Origin: Bifidobacterium sp. ESL0775
Lineage (GTDB): Bacteria > Actinomycetota > Actinomycetes > Actinomycetales > Bifidobacteriaceae
Assembly (NCBI RefSeq): GCF_029395475.1
Contig: NZ_CP113917.1
Location: forward strand, 1,488,001-1,552,000
Reading direction: 5' to 3'
Length of the DNA: 64,000 nt
Part shown: positions 27,252-37,565 of the stretch, piece by piece
How the letters are laid out: each line of letters begins with the position of its first letter
How positions within the stretch are numbered: the first letter of the stretch is position 1
The notes under the pieces: model-generated
Told to the model about the DNA's origin: nothing
The model's database searches: none
The model's input: only the letters and a program-made list of their open reading frames with translations
Position numbers and translations under genes: made by a program

Positions 27252-30200
27252 TCAGCCCTGTTTGGGCCTGCCCGTCCACGCAAGGTCCTCAAGCAACTGG
27301 TCGGCCCAGCCCATAACTTCGGGGCTGGTCATCGGCTTGCTGCCCATCGAGCCGCCGAACGGCGCGGGGATAAGGAGCGTGTGGGTGACCGGACGGTATT
27401 GCGTGCCCTTGTAAATCCGGGAAAGTCGCATCTGCAGGGATTCCGGCGGGTCAATCTTGGAAATGCGCACACGATTGCCTTGCGTGACGATTTCGGAAAT
27501 ACCGAGCGCACGAGCCTTGCTGCGAAGACGGGCGACATCGAAAAGCGTGTCGAACTCCTCAGGCAGCGGGCCGTAACGGTCGGTAAGCTCCTCGCGCAAA
27601 TCGGCAAGATCCCCTTCGCTTCGGGCACTGGCCAGCTTGCGGTAGGCCTCGAGACGCAGCTTGTCCGAATCGATGTAGTCGACCGGAATCGACGCCTCGA
27701 TGGGCAAATCGATGGTGACGGCGACGGATTCCTTGCGTTCCGGTTCCTTGTATTTCTCGACAGCATCGGAGACCATGCGCACGTAGAGGTCGAAGCCGAC
27801 GCCCTCGATGTGGCCGCTTTGCTCGCCGCCCAAGAGGTTGCCAGTTCCACGCAGCTCCAGGTCTTTCATCGCTACGTCGAAGCCGGAACCAAGCGCCGTG
27901 TTCTGCGCGATGGTGGCCAGTCGGTCGTGCGACTGCTGGGTCATGGGCTTGCTTGGGTCGTAGAGGAAGTAGGCGTAGGCGCGTTCGCGGCCACGACCGA
28001 CACGGCCTCGCAGCTGGTGAAGCTGGCTCAAGCCAAAACGGTCGGCGTGGTCGACGATCAGCGTGTTGGCGTTGGTGATATCGAGGCCGGTCTCGATGAT
28101 TGTAGTACAAACGAGCACGTCAATATCGCGGTGCCAAAAGTCCTGGATGATGTTGTCGAGCTGCTTCTCCCCCATCTTGCCATGGGCGATGCCGATACGC
28201 GCCTCCGGGACGAGTTCGTGAATCTTGGCGGCGACCTTGTCGATGTCGTTGACGCGGTTGTGGACGTAGAAGACCTGGCCGCCGCGCAGAAGCTCGCGCC
28301 GAATCGCGGCGGTGACCTGCGCGTCCTCGTAGGCGCCGACGTAGGTGAGCACCGGCAGACGGTCTTCGGGAGGCGTGGCCAGCGTCGACATCTCACGGAT
28401 GCCGGTGACTGCCATTTCCAGCGTTCTCGGGATTGGCGTGGCGGAAAGCGAAAGCACGTCGATGTTGGTACGCAGTGCCTTCAGCGTCTCCTTGTGCTCG
28501 ACGCCGAAACGCTGCTCCTCGTCGATAATGAGAAGACCCAAATCCTTGAACTTGATTTTCGGGTTCAGGAGCTTGTGGGTGCCGATGACAACATCCACCT
28601 TGCCGGATTCCAGCCCCTTGAGCGTTTCGTCGATCTCCTTTTTGCTCTGGAATCGGCTCATCGCCGCCACGGTGACCGGGAAATTTTCGTACCGCTCGGT
28701 GAACGTCTCAAAGTGCTGCTGCACCAGAAGCGTGGTTGGGGCGAGGATGGCGACCTGTTTGCCATCCTGCACGGCCTTGAACGCGGCATGCACGGCGATT
28801 TCCGTTTTGCCGAAACCGACGTCGCCACAAATCAGGCGATCCATCGGCACGGGCTTCTCCATGTCGGCCTTGACCTCGTCGATGGTGGTGAGCTGGTCGG
28901 CCGTCTCCTGATACGGGAAGGAATCCTCGAGCTCCTTCTGCCATGGGGTGTCTGGGCTGAATGCGAAGCCTTTAGCCTGTTGGCGCGCGGAATAGAGCTT
29001 GACCAAATCGTCGGCGATCTCATGGACGTGCTTGCGAGCCTTGGCCTTGGTCTGCGCCCAGTCGGAGCCGCCGAGCTTGTTGAGCTTCGGCTTGTCGGCA
29101 CCGATGTATTTGGAGACCTGGTCGAGCTGGTCGGTGGGAATGAACAGTTTGTCCGGAGGCGCGTTGCGTTTGGAAGGCGCATATTCGATGACCAGATATT
29201 CACGGGTGGCACGGTTGGCTCCGACTCCGGTGGTGCGCTGGCGCATTTCGACAAACTGGCCGATGCCGTGCTGCTCGTGGACGATGTAATCACCGGCCTT
29301 GAGCTCCATCAGGTCGATGGCCTTGTGACGGCGACGCGAAGTCTTCTGCTGGGCGACAGCGCTGGTCTTGCCGGTCAGGTCACGTTCGGTGAGCAAAGCG
29401 AATTTTGCGGCGGAATCGATGAAACCGTCCATCGCCTGCGAGCGCACGGTGTCGAATCTGGTTACGCCGGTCTGGCCGAGCGCACGCTTCAGGCGGGATA
29501 ATGTCCCGTTGGCCGCAGCCGTGATGGTGACTTCGAAACCGTCGTCTATCAGGCCTTCGACACCGGTGGTCGCACGTTTTTCGTCGCCACGATACTCCTC
29601 GGGAACTTTCGCGTCGAGCTGGACGTGACCGGACAGAGCCTTGTCAACACCAAAGCTGGTCAATCGCCAGACGTCGTGGTTGGAGAATTCCAGCGACCGG
29701 ATGGTCTCATCGAAATCGAGGAAACTCGCTTGGTCGAAGCTGATGGGCGCACCGGCTCCATGACCGCTGGCGGCCACATGCCAGCTCGCGGCGAGGAACT
29801 CGTTGGCAGTTTTGGCGAGGTCGGCCGCGGCGCGACGCAGTTTTTCAGGATCGGAAAGCATGATGACCGCGTCGCGGGGCAGCATCGTGGACACCGGCTG
29901 CATATCGTCGATCAGTGCGGGAATCAGCGATTCCATGCCTTCCACGGGGATGGAATCAGCGATAGATTGCAACATGTCATCGGCGTTGGGAATGCGGCCG
30001 ATCAGCGATTTGGCACGGGCACGCACCTTGTCGGTCAGCTGGAGTTCACGGCAGGGCGTGGCCCAGACGATATCGATGCCGTCGCCGTAGGTGCGCTGGT
30101 CGGAGGCGTGGAATTCCTTAATGGTGTCGATTTCGTCGCCGAAGAATTCGATACGCACTGGATGCGGCAAGGTCGGCGGGAAGACATCAACGATACCGCC

Positions 30201-31040
30201 ACGCACTGCGAACTCACCGCGGTTGACGACCAGATCGACGCGGGTATAGGCGTTCTCCACCAGTCGCGCAGAGACCTCGTCCAGCGGAATCTCGCTGCCG
30301 ACTTTGAACACCAACGGTTCCACGTCGCCCAACCCGGCCACCACCGGCTGAATCAGCGAACGCACCGGCATCACCAGAATGCGAATCGGGCCGAACATCT
30401 CGCTGTGCTCTTGGGGATGGCAAAGCCTACGGAATACAGCCATGCGGCTGGCCACCGTGTCAGCACGCGGCGAAAGGCGTTCGTGAGGCAACGTCTCCCA
30501 AGCCTCGAGCTGGCTCACTTCATTGGGATCTCCCCCATACCACGAACGAATCGAGTTGACGGTTTCCTCAGCTTCACGGCTCGAAGACACCACCATCACC
30601 ACTGAGGAATATTGTGCACGCGCGGCCGCGAGCGCCGGCCGTATGCCTTCTGGAGCACCGACAGTCAGCGCCTGATCGGCAGCACCCTCCGGAGCTTCGA
30701 TCTCACCGGCAAGCAAGTCTCGGAACGCCCCGTCATCATCAAGACGCGGCAGGAATCCGGCAAGTGAGCCGGACATATCCTGCGCGGCATGGTCATCGGT
30801 ACCTTTCACAGCCTGATCTGGCAGCCTTGCCGAAGAAACATCTGCGCGTTCATTGGAATCTTTGCCAGACGATACCGGCTTTTCTGATACAGACGTATTA
30901 CAGTGTCGTTGAGAGCTTTTGACGCTGCCTTTTATGGTTTTCAAAGTTGACGTATTTACTTTGCCCTTGTCTGATTGCTTGGTTTTACCGACATGACGTT
31001 TATCATCACCACGGCTTTGGCCCTTCGCTTCAGCGGCCAT
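27252..31040 (-). CDS. mfd: Transcription-repair coupling factor Mfd
   Basis: Mfd pushes stalled RNA polymerase off damaged DNA and recruits UvrA. The 1262-residue protein has the UvrB-like N-terminal region (LPDQ to SLIPALIDD), the polymerase-interaction (CarD-like) domain with KAGDYIVHEQHGIGQFVEM, the RecG-type helicase with Walker A GDVGFGKTEIAVHA, the DEEQRFG box and SATPIPRTLEMAV, and the C-terminal TRCF domain. AGGAG precedes the ATG at 31040, and the gene overlaps the end of pth by 11 bases. The first 88 residues are a polar Lys/Ser-rich extension absent from typical Mfd; a second Met at 30776 (MSGSLAGFLPRL) is the usual-looking start. Confidence 0.97.
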   Translation of the reverse strand: MAAEAKGQSRGDDKRHVGKTKQSDKGKVNTSTLKTIKGSVKSSQRHCNTSVSEKPVSSGKDSNERADVSSARLPDQAVKGTDDHAAQDMSGSLAGFLPRLDDDGAFRDLLAGEIEAPEGAADQALTVGAPEGIRPALAAARAQYSSVVMVVSSSREAEETVNSIRSWYGGDPNEVSQLEAWETLPHERLSPRADTVASRMAVFRRLCHPQEHSEMFGPIRILVMPVRSLIQPVVAGLGDVEPLVFKVGSEIPLDEVSARLVENAYTRVDLVVNRGEFAVRGGIVDVFPPTLPHPVRIEFFGDEIDTIKEFHASDQRTYGDGIDIVWATPCRELQLTDKVRARAKSLIGRIPNADDMLQSIADSIPVEGMESLIPALIDDMQPVSTMLPRDAVIMLSDPEKLRRAAADLAKTANEFLAASWHVAASGHGAGAPISFDQASFLDFDETIRSLEFSNHDVWRLTSFGVDKALSGHVQLDAKVPEEYRGDEKRATTGVEGLIDDGFEVTITAAANGTLSRLKRALGQTGVTRFDTVRSQAMDGFIDSAAKFALLTERDLTGKTSAVAQQKTSRRRHKAIDLMELKAGDYIVHEQHGIGQFVEMRQRTTGVGANRATREYLVIEYAPSKRNAPPDKLFIPTDQLDQVSKYIGADKPKLNKLGGSDWAQTKAKARKHVHEIADDLVKLYSARQQAKGFAFSPDTPWQKELEDSFPYQETADQLTTIDEVKADMEKPVPMDRLICGDVGFGKTEIAVHAAFKAVQDGKQVAILAPTTLLVQQHFETFTERYENFPVTVAAMSRFQSKKEIDETLKGLESGKVDVVIGTHKLLNPKIKFKDLGLLIIDEEQRFGVEHKETLKALRTNIDVLSLSATPIPRTLEMAVTGIREMSTLATPPEDRLPVLTYVGAYEDAQVTAAIRRELLRGGQVFYVHNRVNDIDKVAAKIHELVPEARIGIAHGKMGEKQLDNIIQDFWHRDIDVLVCTTIIETGLDITNANTLIVDHADRFGLSQLHQLRGRVGRGRERAYAYFLYDPSKPMTQQSHDRLATIAQNTALGSGFDVAMKDLELRGTGNLLGGEQSGHIEGVGFDLYVRMVSDAVEKYKEPERKESVAVTIDLPIEASIPVDYIDSDKLRLEAYRKLASARSEGDLADLREELTDRYGPLPEEFDTLFDVARLRSKARALGISEIVTQGNRVRISKIDPPESLQMRLSRIYKGTQYRPVTHTLLIPAPFGGSMGSKPMTSPEVMGWADQLLEDLAWTGRPKQG

Positions 31041-31629
31041 TGAACCGCTCCTGTGCCTCGCTCATGCCTTCGAACATGATGGTCTCCACCGCGTCGGCGC
31101 CGTCGGCGAGGAATTCGGGCAGCTCCTTGCGCTGGGACGCGGAGAAGCCGCCAAGCACCCAGTTGACCGTGTTCTCGTGGGCGTGCGGCCCACGGGCGGC
31201 GTGGCCGGTGCCCATGCGAACGCGTGAATACTTGTTGGTGCCCAGCGACTTGTCAATGGAACGGATGCCGTTGTGTCCGCCTGCCGAGCCGCCTGCTTTG
31301 ACCTTGATGCGGCCGAAATCGAGGTCCATATCATCATGGATGGCGATGACCTTGCTGGGGTCGATATCGTAATACTCCGAAATCGACGAAACGGCGTCTC
31401 CGGAATCGTTCATATAGGTCAACGGCTTGGCGAGGAAGAACTTCACGCTTTTGCCGCTGAGGTTCATCACGCCTTTGCCCAATTCGGCCAATCCCTTGTG
31501 ATCGCCAAAGGACACCGACCAGCGCTCCGCCAGCACGTCGGCGGCCATGAACCCCATGTTGTGGCGGGTGCCCTCGTACTTCTTGCCAGGGTTCCCGAGT
31601 CCCGCGATCAGCCAGAATTGTGATGCCAT
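31030..31629 (-). CDS. pth: Peptidyl-tRNA hydrolase
   Basis: Releases peptides from prematurely dropped peptidyl-tRNA. The 199-residue protein has WLIAGLGNPGKKYEGTRHN with the catalytic His and Asn, FLAKPLTYMNDSGD, IHDDMDLDFGRIKVK with the catalytic Asp, and GGHNGIRSID. The start at 31629 is chosen because the protein then begins at the family's normal N-terminus; a purine-rich stretch with AAAGGAA lies upstream. Overlaps mfd by 11 bases, so the pair is probably translationally coupled. Confidence 0.96.
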   Translation of the reverse strand: MASQFWLIAGLGNPGKKYEGTRHNMGFMAADVLAERWSVSFGDHKGLAELGKGVMNLSGKSVKFFLAKPLTYMNDSGDAVSSISEYYDIDPSKVIAIHDDMDLDFGRIKVKAGGSAGGHNGIRSIDKSLGTNKYSRVRMGTGHAARGPHAHENTVNWVLGGFSASQRKELPEFLADGADAVETIMFEGMSEAQERFNGR

Positions 31630-31817
31630 CTCTTGCTTTGTTCCTTTTCGTCCGCGATATACAAGCCATATATCAAGTCTCATCAACGCAAACCGCCTGT
31701 ATCCGGGCATAGCAAAACACACCGAAACGCGGTTATCTGCTCTTCATGATACCGATTCCAACCGACTCTTGACTACACCAAACACGAACACACCTGCAAA
31801 CACATCGAATGTAGGTA

Positions 31818-32312
31818 TTACAAATCCAAATACCAGTAAGACATATCAAGATAGTCATGACCGTTCCAGCAAGCCTTGGGAAGGAAACCGTAGCGGGTGA
31901 AACCGAAATGCTTCATCAGAGCGATGGAGCCGGTGTTGCTGGCGAAAATCAGCGCAATGGCCTTGCGGTCGCCGAGTTCCTTGGCCTTGGCGAGCAGCCA
32001 TGACACCATCTGGGTACCGTAGCCCTGACGCTGCGCGGCGTTGGCGATGTAATAGCTCAACTCCACCACCCCGTCATAGCCGGCGCGTGGATGAAAACGC
32101 GACAGGGAGCCGAAGCCGACGATCTCCCCGTTTTCGTCTTCCATGACCACTACAGGAAAATCACGGCGCGGCTCGTGCTCCGACACCCATTGACTTCGCT
32201 GTTCGAGCCTGCGTGGGGTCAGATCGGCCGTCGATCCGCCGGCTACGACGGCTTCGTTGTAGATGTCGGTGATCGCCTGTAAATCACCATCCAACGCCGC
32301 TCGAATCATCAT
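31818..32312 (-). CDS. GNAT N-acetyltransferase (phosphinothricin-type)
   Basis: A 164-residue GNAT enzyme with the acetyl-CoA loop NAAQRQGYGTQMVSWLL (the R/Q-X-X-G-X-G/A motif) and the C-terminal region NTGSIALMKHFGFTRYGFLP. The N-terminus (MIRAALDGDLQAITDIYNEAV) is typical of the phosphinothricin/methionine sulfoximine acetyltransferase group, though the substrate cannot be fixed. It reads in the same direction as pth, with a gap of about 200 bases. Confidence 0.88.
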   Translation of the reverse strand: MMIRAALDGDLQAITDIYNEAVVAGGSTADLTPRRLEQRSQWVSEHEPRRDFPVVVMEDENGEIVGFGSLSRFHPRAGYDGVVELSYYIANAAQRQGYGTQMVSWLLAKAKELGDRKAIALIFASNTGSIALMKHFGFTRYGFLPKACWNGHDYLDMSYWYLDL

Positions 32313-32376
32313 TGCCTCTATCCAAAACTATTTGAAGCCGTTGAAAAAAACGGTCCAGAACTTACTGATGAAATAT

Positions 32377-32433
32377 GATAACGGCGCTATATGAACAACA
32401 AACGAAATGTCGCGTTCATATAACGCCGTTATC
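32377..32433. terminator. Strong bidirectional hairpin between GNAT and UPF0182 genes
   Basis: Two 20-base arms (32377-32396 and 32414-32433) match at 19 of 20 positions around a 17-base loop; the outer sequence is GATAACGGCG. It follows the UPF0182 stop on the minus strand and precedes the GNAT gene. Confidence 0.75.
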
Positions 32434-32450
32434 CCAGCCCAATCGGCTTA

Positions 32451-35400
32451 TTACTGCTGGCCCTCCAATTGCAGGGCACGGTTCAACTGGTCGCTGAGGT
32501 CCTGCTGAGCCTTGCCGTAAGCGGCCCAATCGCCCTTCTTCATGGCGGCGTCGGAATCCTTCATAGCCTGGCCCGCCTTGTTGAGGGCGTCCTTCAGGTC
32601 TGGATTGTTGGCGGCGGCGCCGGATTGGTTGGACGTGCCGGCTTGCCCATTGGCCTTGCCGGAATTGTCGCCTTGGGTCGTGGAGCTTCCAGACAAGGAA
32701 CCGCTGGCCGCGGCGCCGCCCTTGTTCTCGGCGTCGCCCGCCGAGGCGCCGGAATCGCCGCCGAAGACCTGATCAAGCGCCTCGTCCAAGGTGTCCGCGA
32801 AGCCCACTTGGTCGCCGAAGGCCACGAGGACCTTCTTCAACAGCGGGAAGCTCGTGGCGCCGCTGGACTTGACGTAAACAGGCTCGACGTAGACCAGCCC
32901 GCCGCCCAAAGGCAGGGTGAGCAGGTTGCCGCGCACCACCTTGGTGGAGCCGGATTCAAGGAGGTTGAGCTCCTTGGAGACGTCCGCGTTCGAGTTGAAG
33001 TTGTTCTGCGCCTGGCCTGGGCCGGGTACGTTGGCATCCTTCGGCAGCTCCTGCAATCGCAGGGTGCCGTAGTTCGGCCCGACCTTGCCCTTGGTGTTTC
33101 CTGCATCCGAGTCGACCGAGAGGAAACCAGTAAGAATCTCACGGGTCGAGTTCGGGTCGCCCGCTGGGATGAAGGTCGAGGTCAGCGAGAAGAGCGGCTT
33201 CTTGGAGCCACCGGTCTTCAACGTCAGGTAGTACGGCGGCTGCAGCACGTCGCGGCTCTGGGCGTCCTTGGACTCGGTCGGGTCGACCGGGGTCTGCCAG
33301 AAGTCCTCGCCCGAGAAGAACTGGCCCGGGCTGGTGACGTGGTACTTGGTCAGCAGCTGGCGCTGCACCTTGAAGAGGCTTTCCGGGTAACGCATGTGGC
33401 TCATCAGCTGGCCGGAGATGTCGGAGATTGGGTGGTACTGGCCCGGGAAGATCTTCTGCCAGGCCTTGATGACCGGATCCTGCGTGTCCCAAGTATAAAG
33501 GTTCACCGAACCGTCGTAGGCGTCGACCGTGGCCTTCACCGAATTGCGGATGTAGTTGGCCGGTTGCGAATTGAGCCCCTGAATGGTGTTCGAGGAGATC
33601 GTGGTCGAATCCTGTGTGGCCACTCCGAGGTCCGTGGTCTGCGAATACGGGTAGGCGGCGGAGGTGGTGTAGCCATCGACGATCCACTTCACACGGCCAT
33701 TGACCACGGCAGGATAGACACGTCCATCGAGCGTCAGGTACGGGGCAACCTTGGCGACGCGGTCGCGCGGGCTGCGGTCGTAGAGGATCTGCGAATCGGA
33801 GGTGACACGGTCGGAGAAGAAGATCTGGTCGCTGCCGAAGCGGATGGCGTAGAGCAGACGGGTCAGCATGTTGCCGACCTTCGGCCCGCCGTTGCCCTCA
33901 AAGGTGTTGGAGGCGCCGGTGGAACCCTTCGGATAGTCGAACTCCCAAGGCGAGGTGCCCTTGGGCGAGCCGACGATGGAGTACTCCGGCGAGTTCGGCG
34001 AGAAGTAGATGCGCGGCTCGTAGTGCTGCGTGTCGGTCAGCTTGCCTTGGGTCGGGATGCCGGATTCGAAGAACTCCGGGTTGCCATCGCTGGTCACCTT
34101 GTTGCCATAGGCCGCCACAATGCCATAGCCGTGGGTATACACGGTGTGGTCGTTGACCCAGTTGCGGTTGTCGTTGCCGTCGAGGTTCAACTCGCGGGCG
34201 GCGATCACCGTGTCCTGGCTCTTGCCGTTGATGTCGTATTTGTCGACCGCGAGCGAATCCGCGAAAGTGTAATACTGTTTGGACTGCTGCAACTGCTTGA
34301 ACGTGGGCGAGGTGATCAGAGGATCGAGCAGACGAATCTGCGCGGTGGTCTCCGGGTCGCTGGCCAAGGCTCCGGACTTGCCTTCGGTGGTGGCGTTGTA
34401 GCCGCCGACCTTGACCTTGTCGAGTCCGTAGGCCTGCTGGGTCGCTTTGATGTTGCGGGCGATATAGCTCGACTCCATCTCCTGCTCGTTGGGGCTGACC
34501 TTGAAGCGCTGCAAAAGCAACGGCCAGAGCATGCCGAGCACGATGGCCACGACCAGAACCGCGGCGATGGCGATCATCGGCACACGCCACGCCTTGACGG
34601 CCGCGACGACGCGGGTGTCCGGCGAGGCCGGCCCGTCGAACGAATGCGAACGCATGAGCCAGACGCCCAGCAACACGCCAAGGATCGCGGTCAAAGCGGC
34701 AAGGATGAAGGTGACGGGAACGCCGGCGTGCACCGTGGTGTAATCGGCGCCGGTGAACCGGTTCCCGCTCTGGGTGAGCGTGTCGAAAACGCCGAGGACC
34801 TGACGGGCCGACCACGCGAGCATGTTGAGGATGAACCAGACGCTGATCTGGCGACGCGCGTACTTGGTCATCGTCATGATGCCATGTCCATTGACCGGCA
34901 TGGTGATGCGGATGCCGCCCATGGCGAAATGCGTGACCACGCAGAAGAGCAGGCCGAAGAACAGGAGCATCCTCAACGCCGAGAGCATGAAGCTCAGTCC
35001 GGGAAGGATGAACACATAGAAGCCATTGTCGATGCCGAACTGGGGATCCTTGATGCCGAACGGCTGGGCGTGGAACATCAGCAGGACCTCGGACCAGTTC
35101 GAGTTGAACTGGAAGCCGAAGATCAGGCCGACGACCAGCGAGACGATCACGGCCACTTTCCTGGCGGACTTGGAGCTCACCGACTTGCCGACCTCGACGA
35201 CATCGCCTTTGACGCGGATGGTGGAGCCGTCCGCGGAATCCGGGCGCTTGCGGATGGCCATGGTCGCGGCGAAGTAGCTGACCAAAGCCATCAACACGGC
35301 GAACGCAGCCCATAAACCGATCTTCGTCCACAACTGCGTCCAGACGACCGACTGGAAGCCCAGCTGGCCGTACCACATCAGATCCGTGACGAAGTGATCG

Positions 35401-35702
35401 AGCCCGAAGAGCAAGGCCAGGACCAGCACCACGACCACAACCACGCCGATGAAGACCTTCGTGCCCTTGGAGGCCGGCTTCGGCTGATAGCTCGCACGAC
35501 GCGTCAGGCGCGGGTTGCCGTTGCGCGGCGGCCAGAAATCACTCGTTTTGAAGTTCGTGCGCTTGCGGCCGGCATGGCCGTCGTCGTCGCCATCGGTATG
35601 GATGTGCAGAATTTTAGGGTCATCGTCATCGTCGTTCTGGCGGTAACGGTTGGAGCCATTGCGCGGGTCCGGGAACCCGCCGAAAAAGTCGAAGAAAGAC
35701 AT
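32451..35702 (-). CDS. UPF0182 family large membrane protein
   Basis: A 1083-residue actinobacterial UPF0182 (COG1615) protein. The N-terminus starts MSFFDFFGGFPDPRNG and is followed by an acidic stretch. About seven transmembrane helices fill residues 75-400, with the first around FIGVVVVVVLVLALLFGLDHF. The large remainder is extracytoplasmic and ends in a Gly/Ser/Asn/Gln-rich segment and a charged helical tail (DLKDALNKAGQAMKDSD). The function is unknown. It may sit in envelope biogenesis, as inferred only from topology. Divergent from brnQ. Confidence 0.92.
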   Translation of the reverse strand: MSFFDFFGGFPDPRNGSNRYRQNDDDDDPKILHIHTDGDDDGHAGRKRTNFKTSDFWPPRNGNPRLTRRASYQPKPASKGTKVFIGVVVVVVLVLALLFGLDHFVTDLMWYGQLGFQSVVWTQLWTKIGLWAAFAVLMALVSYFAATMAIRKRPDSADGSTIRVKGDVVEVGKSVSSKSARKVAVIVSLVVGLIFGFQFNSNWSEVLLMFHAQPFGIKDPQFGIDNGFYVFILPGLSFMLSALRMLLFFGLLFCVVTHFAMGGIRITMPVNGHGIMTMTKYARRQISVWFILNMLAWSARQVLGVFDTLTQSGNRFTGADYTTVHAGVPVTFILAALTAILGVLLGVWLMRSHSFDGPASPDTRVVAAVKAWRVPMIAIAAVLVVAIVLGMLWPLLLQRFKVSPNEQEMESSYIARNIKATQQAYGLDKVKVGGYNATTEGKSGALASDPETTAQIRLLDPLITSPTFKQLQQSKQYYTFADSLAVDKYDINGKSQDTVIAARELNLDGNDNRNWVNDHTVYTHGYGIVAAYGNKVTSDGNPEFFESGIPTQGKLTDTQHYEPRIYFSPNSPEYSIVGSPKGTSPWEFDYPKGSTGASNTFEGNGGPKVGNMLTRLLYAIRFGSDQIFFSDRVTSDSQILYDRSPRDRVAKVAPYLTLDGRVYPAVVNGRVKWIVDGYTTSAAYPYSQTTDLGVATQDSTTISSNTIQGLNSQPANYIRNSVKATVDAYDGSVNLYTWDTQDPVIKAWQKIFPGQYHPISDISGQLMSHMRYPESLFKVQRQLLTKYHVTSPGQFFSGEDFWQTPVDPTESKDAQSRDVLQPPYYLTLKTGGSKKPLFSLTSTFIPAGDPNSTREILTGFLSVDSDAGNTKGKVGPNYGTLRLQELPKDANVPGPGQAQNNFNSNADVSKELNLLESGSTKVVRGNLLTLPLGGGLVYVEPVYVKSSGATSFPLLKKVLVAFGDQVGFADTLDEALDQVFGGDSGASAGDAENKGGAAASGSLSGSSTTQGDNSGKANGQAGTSNQSGAAANNPDLKDALNKAGQAMKDSDAAMKKGDWAAYGKAQQDLSDQLNRALQLEGQQ

Positions 35703-35886
35703 GCCTCAATCGTAGCGAAAGGTGTCGCCCGTCACCTTTGAGCGAAGCCGGTAAACCAGCGATAATCAAAATCATCGAGAACCGTGAAATTAGACAAGAC
35801 CAACTTGACCGTCCTTCTCCTTATAGTGGTCAGCATTGAAGGTCGTGCGTCGACACAATCGCCGCAATCTCAATACCGGAGGAAAC

Positions 35887-37347
35887 ATGGAAAACATCAC
35901 GGAACCAGGCGCGGCGAAGGCCGATGACGCCACTGGGACGACCACGAACGGCGCACAACGCCAAGGTGTCGTCAACGACAACAATCACGCGTCGGTGGAA
36001 GGCAAGGCGCAACGGCTTTCGGGCAAGCACCGGCTGGTCACCGCGTTCACGTTCTTCTCCATGTTCTTCGGGGCCGGCAACCTCATCTTCCCGCCGCTGA
36101 TGGGCGCCCAGGCGCAATCCGCGGCGCTGCCTGCCACCATCGGGTTCATCGTCTCGGCCGTGGGCCTGCCGATCCTCGGCGTGCTGGCCGTCGCCTCGGC
36201 GGGTGGCTTCGAACACCTCGCCTCACGCGTCTCCCCCAAGTTCGCAGCCGTCCTGGCATTCGTCATCATCATGGCCATCGGCCCCTGCTTCGCCATCCCA
36301 CGCACGGCCACCACCTCCTATGAGATGGCCATCACACCGTTTGTCGGCGAGAACAACCGCTTGGCGCTGCTCATTTACTCACTGGTCTTCTTCACGTTGT
36401 CGTTCATCCTGAGCCAGCACCCCGAGAAGCTCTCCAAATCGCTGGGACGCTTCATGGGGCCGCTGCTCTTGGTGCTCATCGCCGTCATGTTCGTCGCCTG
36501 CATCTTCATCAACCATGCCCCGCTCGGCAAGCCGTTCGGCGAATACGCGCATGGTTCGCTGGTATATGGGTTCATCAATGGCTACCAGACCATGGACCTG
36601 CTTGCCGCCTTGTACTTCGGCATCGTCATCTCCGCGAACATTTCGGAATTCGGCGTCACCGACACCAAGGCCAACCGCCGCGAGACCGGCATCGCGGGAA
36701 CCGGCGCGGGCATCCTGCTGATCCTCATCTACGCCGCGCTTTCCTTCATCGGTGCGGTGAGCGGAACCATCAAATCCGCCAACGGCAAGAACGACACCGG
36801 AGCCACGGTGCTGACCAATCTCACCACTTCGGCCTTTGGTTCCATCGGCACCGCCTTCGTCGGCCTCATCTTCATACTGGCCTGCTTCAACGTATGCACC
36901 GGGCTCATCTCGACCTGCGCGACCTATTTCGAAGAGACATTCCCCACCGTCTTTGGCCATCCGGTCAGATACCGCGCATGGAGCGTGTTCTTCGCCGTGT
37001 TCAGTTTCATCGTCTCGAACGCCGGCCTGAGCGCCATCATCACCGTCTCGTTGCCGGTGCTTGGCGCGCTCTATCCGATGGCCATCGTCCTGGTATTGCT
37101 CAATCTCGTGCAAAAGCCCTTCTCGTCCAAGTTCCCGCGCGTCTACTTCTGGACGGTGCTGTTGGTGGCCATATTCACCATCTTCGACTGCATCGTCAAA
37201 CTGCTGGCTGTTTTCGGGCTTTCGGTGACATCGGTGAGCAACGCTTTGGCCGCCCTACCACTTTATAACGCCCAACTCACTTGGCTCATCCCCGCAACCA
37301 CAGGCATCGTCATCGGCATCATCGACAGCCTGATCCGGCGCAAATAG
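35887..37347 (+). CDS. brnQ: Branched-chain amino acid carrier BrnQ (LIVCS family)
   Basis: A sodium- or proton-coupled transporter for leucine, isoleucine and valine. The 486-residue protein has a polar N-terminus of about 40 residues, then about 12 helices; FTFFSMFFGAGNLIFPPLMG and FAIPRTATTSYEMAI are family hallmarks. GGAGGAAAC precedes the ATG at 35887; the longer in-frame start at 35836 was rejected for lack of a site. It is divergent from UPF0182. Confidence 0.93.
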   Translation: MENITEPGAAKADDATGTTTNGAQRQGVVNDNNHASVEGKAQRLSGKHRLVTAFTFFSMFFGAGNLIFPPLMGAQAQSAALPATIGFIVSAVGLPILGVLAVASAGGFEHLASRVSPKFAAVLAFVIIMAIGPCFAIPRTATTSYEMAITPFVGENNRLALLIYSLVFFTLSFILSQHPEKLSKSLGRFMGPLLLVLIAVMFVACIFINHAPLGKPFGEYAHGSLVYGFINGYQTMDLLAALYFGIVISANISEFGVTDTKANRRETGIAGTGAGILLILIYAALSFIGAVSGTIKSANGKNDTGATVLTNLTTSAFGSIGTAFVGLIFILACFNVCTGLISTCATYFEETFPTVFGHPVRYRAWSVFFAVFSFIVSNAGLSAIITVSLPVLGALYPMAIVLVLLNLVQKPFSSKFPRVYFWTVLLVAIFTIFDCIVKLLAVFGLSVTSVSNALAALPLYNAQLTWLIPATTGIVIGIIDSLIRRK

Positions 37348-37565
37348 CAATTATTCTGAAGCCTTTGAAAGGTGGGCTTGTCCATACATCCAAAGCCATC
37401 ACGCTGATCGAATCATTCCCATGGAAGAGATAACCCTCTATTGATTGGAACGCTCATGAAGGCAAAGATAATATTTTATTATTATCAATGACTCCTAATT
37501 CGGTTATTTTCCAATTTTTATTCGATTAAATTAGCTTTTCCGTAGGTTTTTGCTACGCTAAAGGC

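Noticed and set aside
32469..35315. Very long plus-strand open frame opposite the UPF0182 gene
   Set aside because: Shadow caused by GC-rich codon bias; the minus-strand frame matches a known family across its full length.
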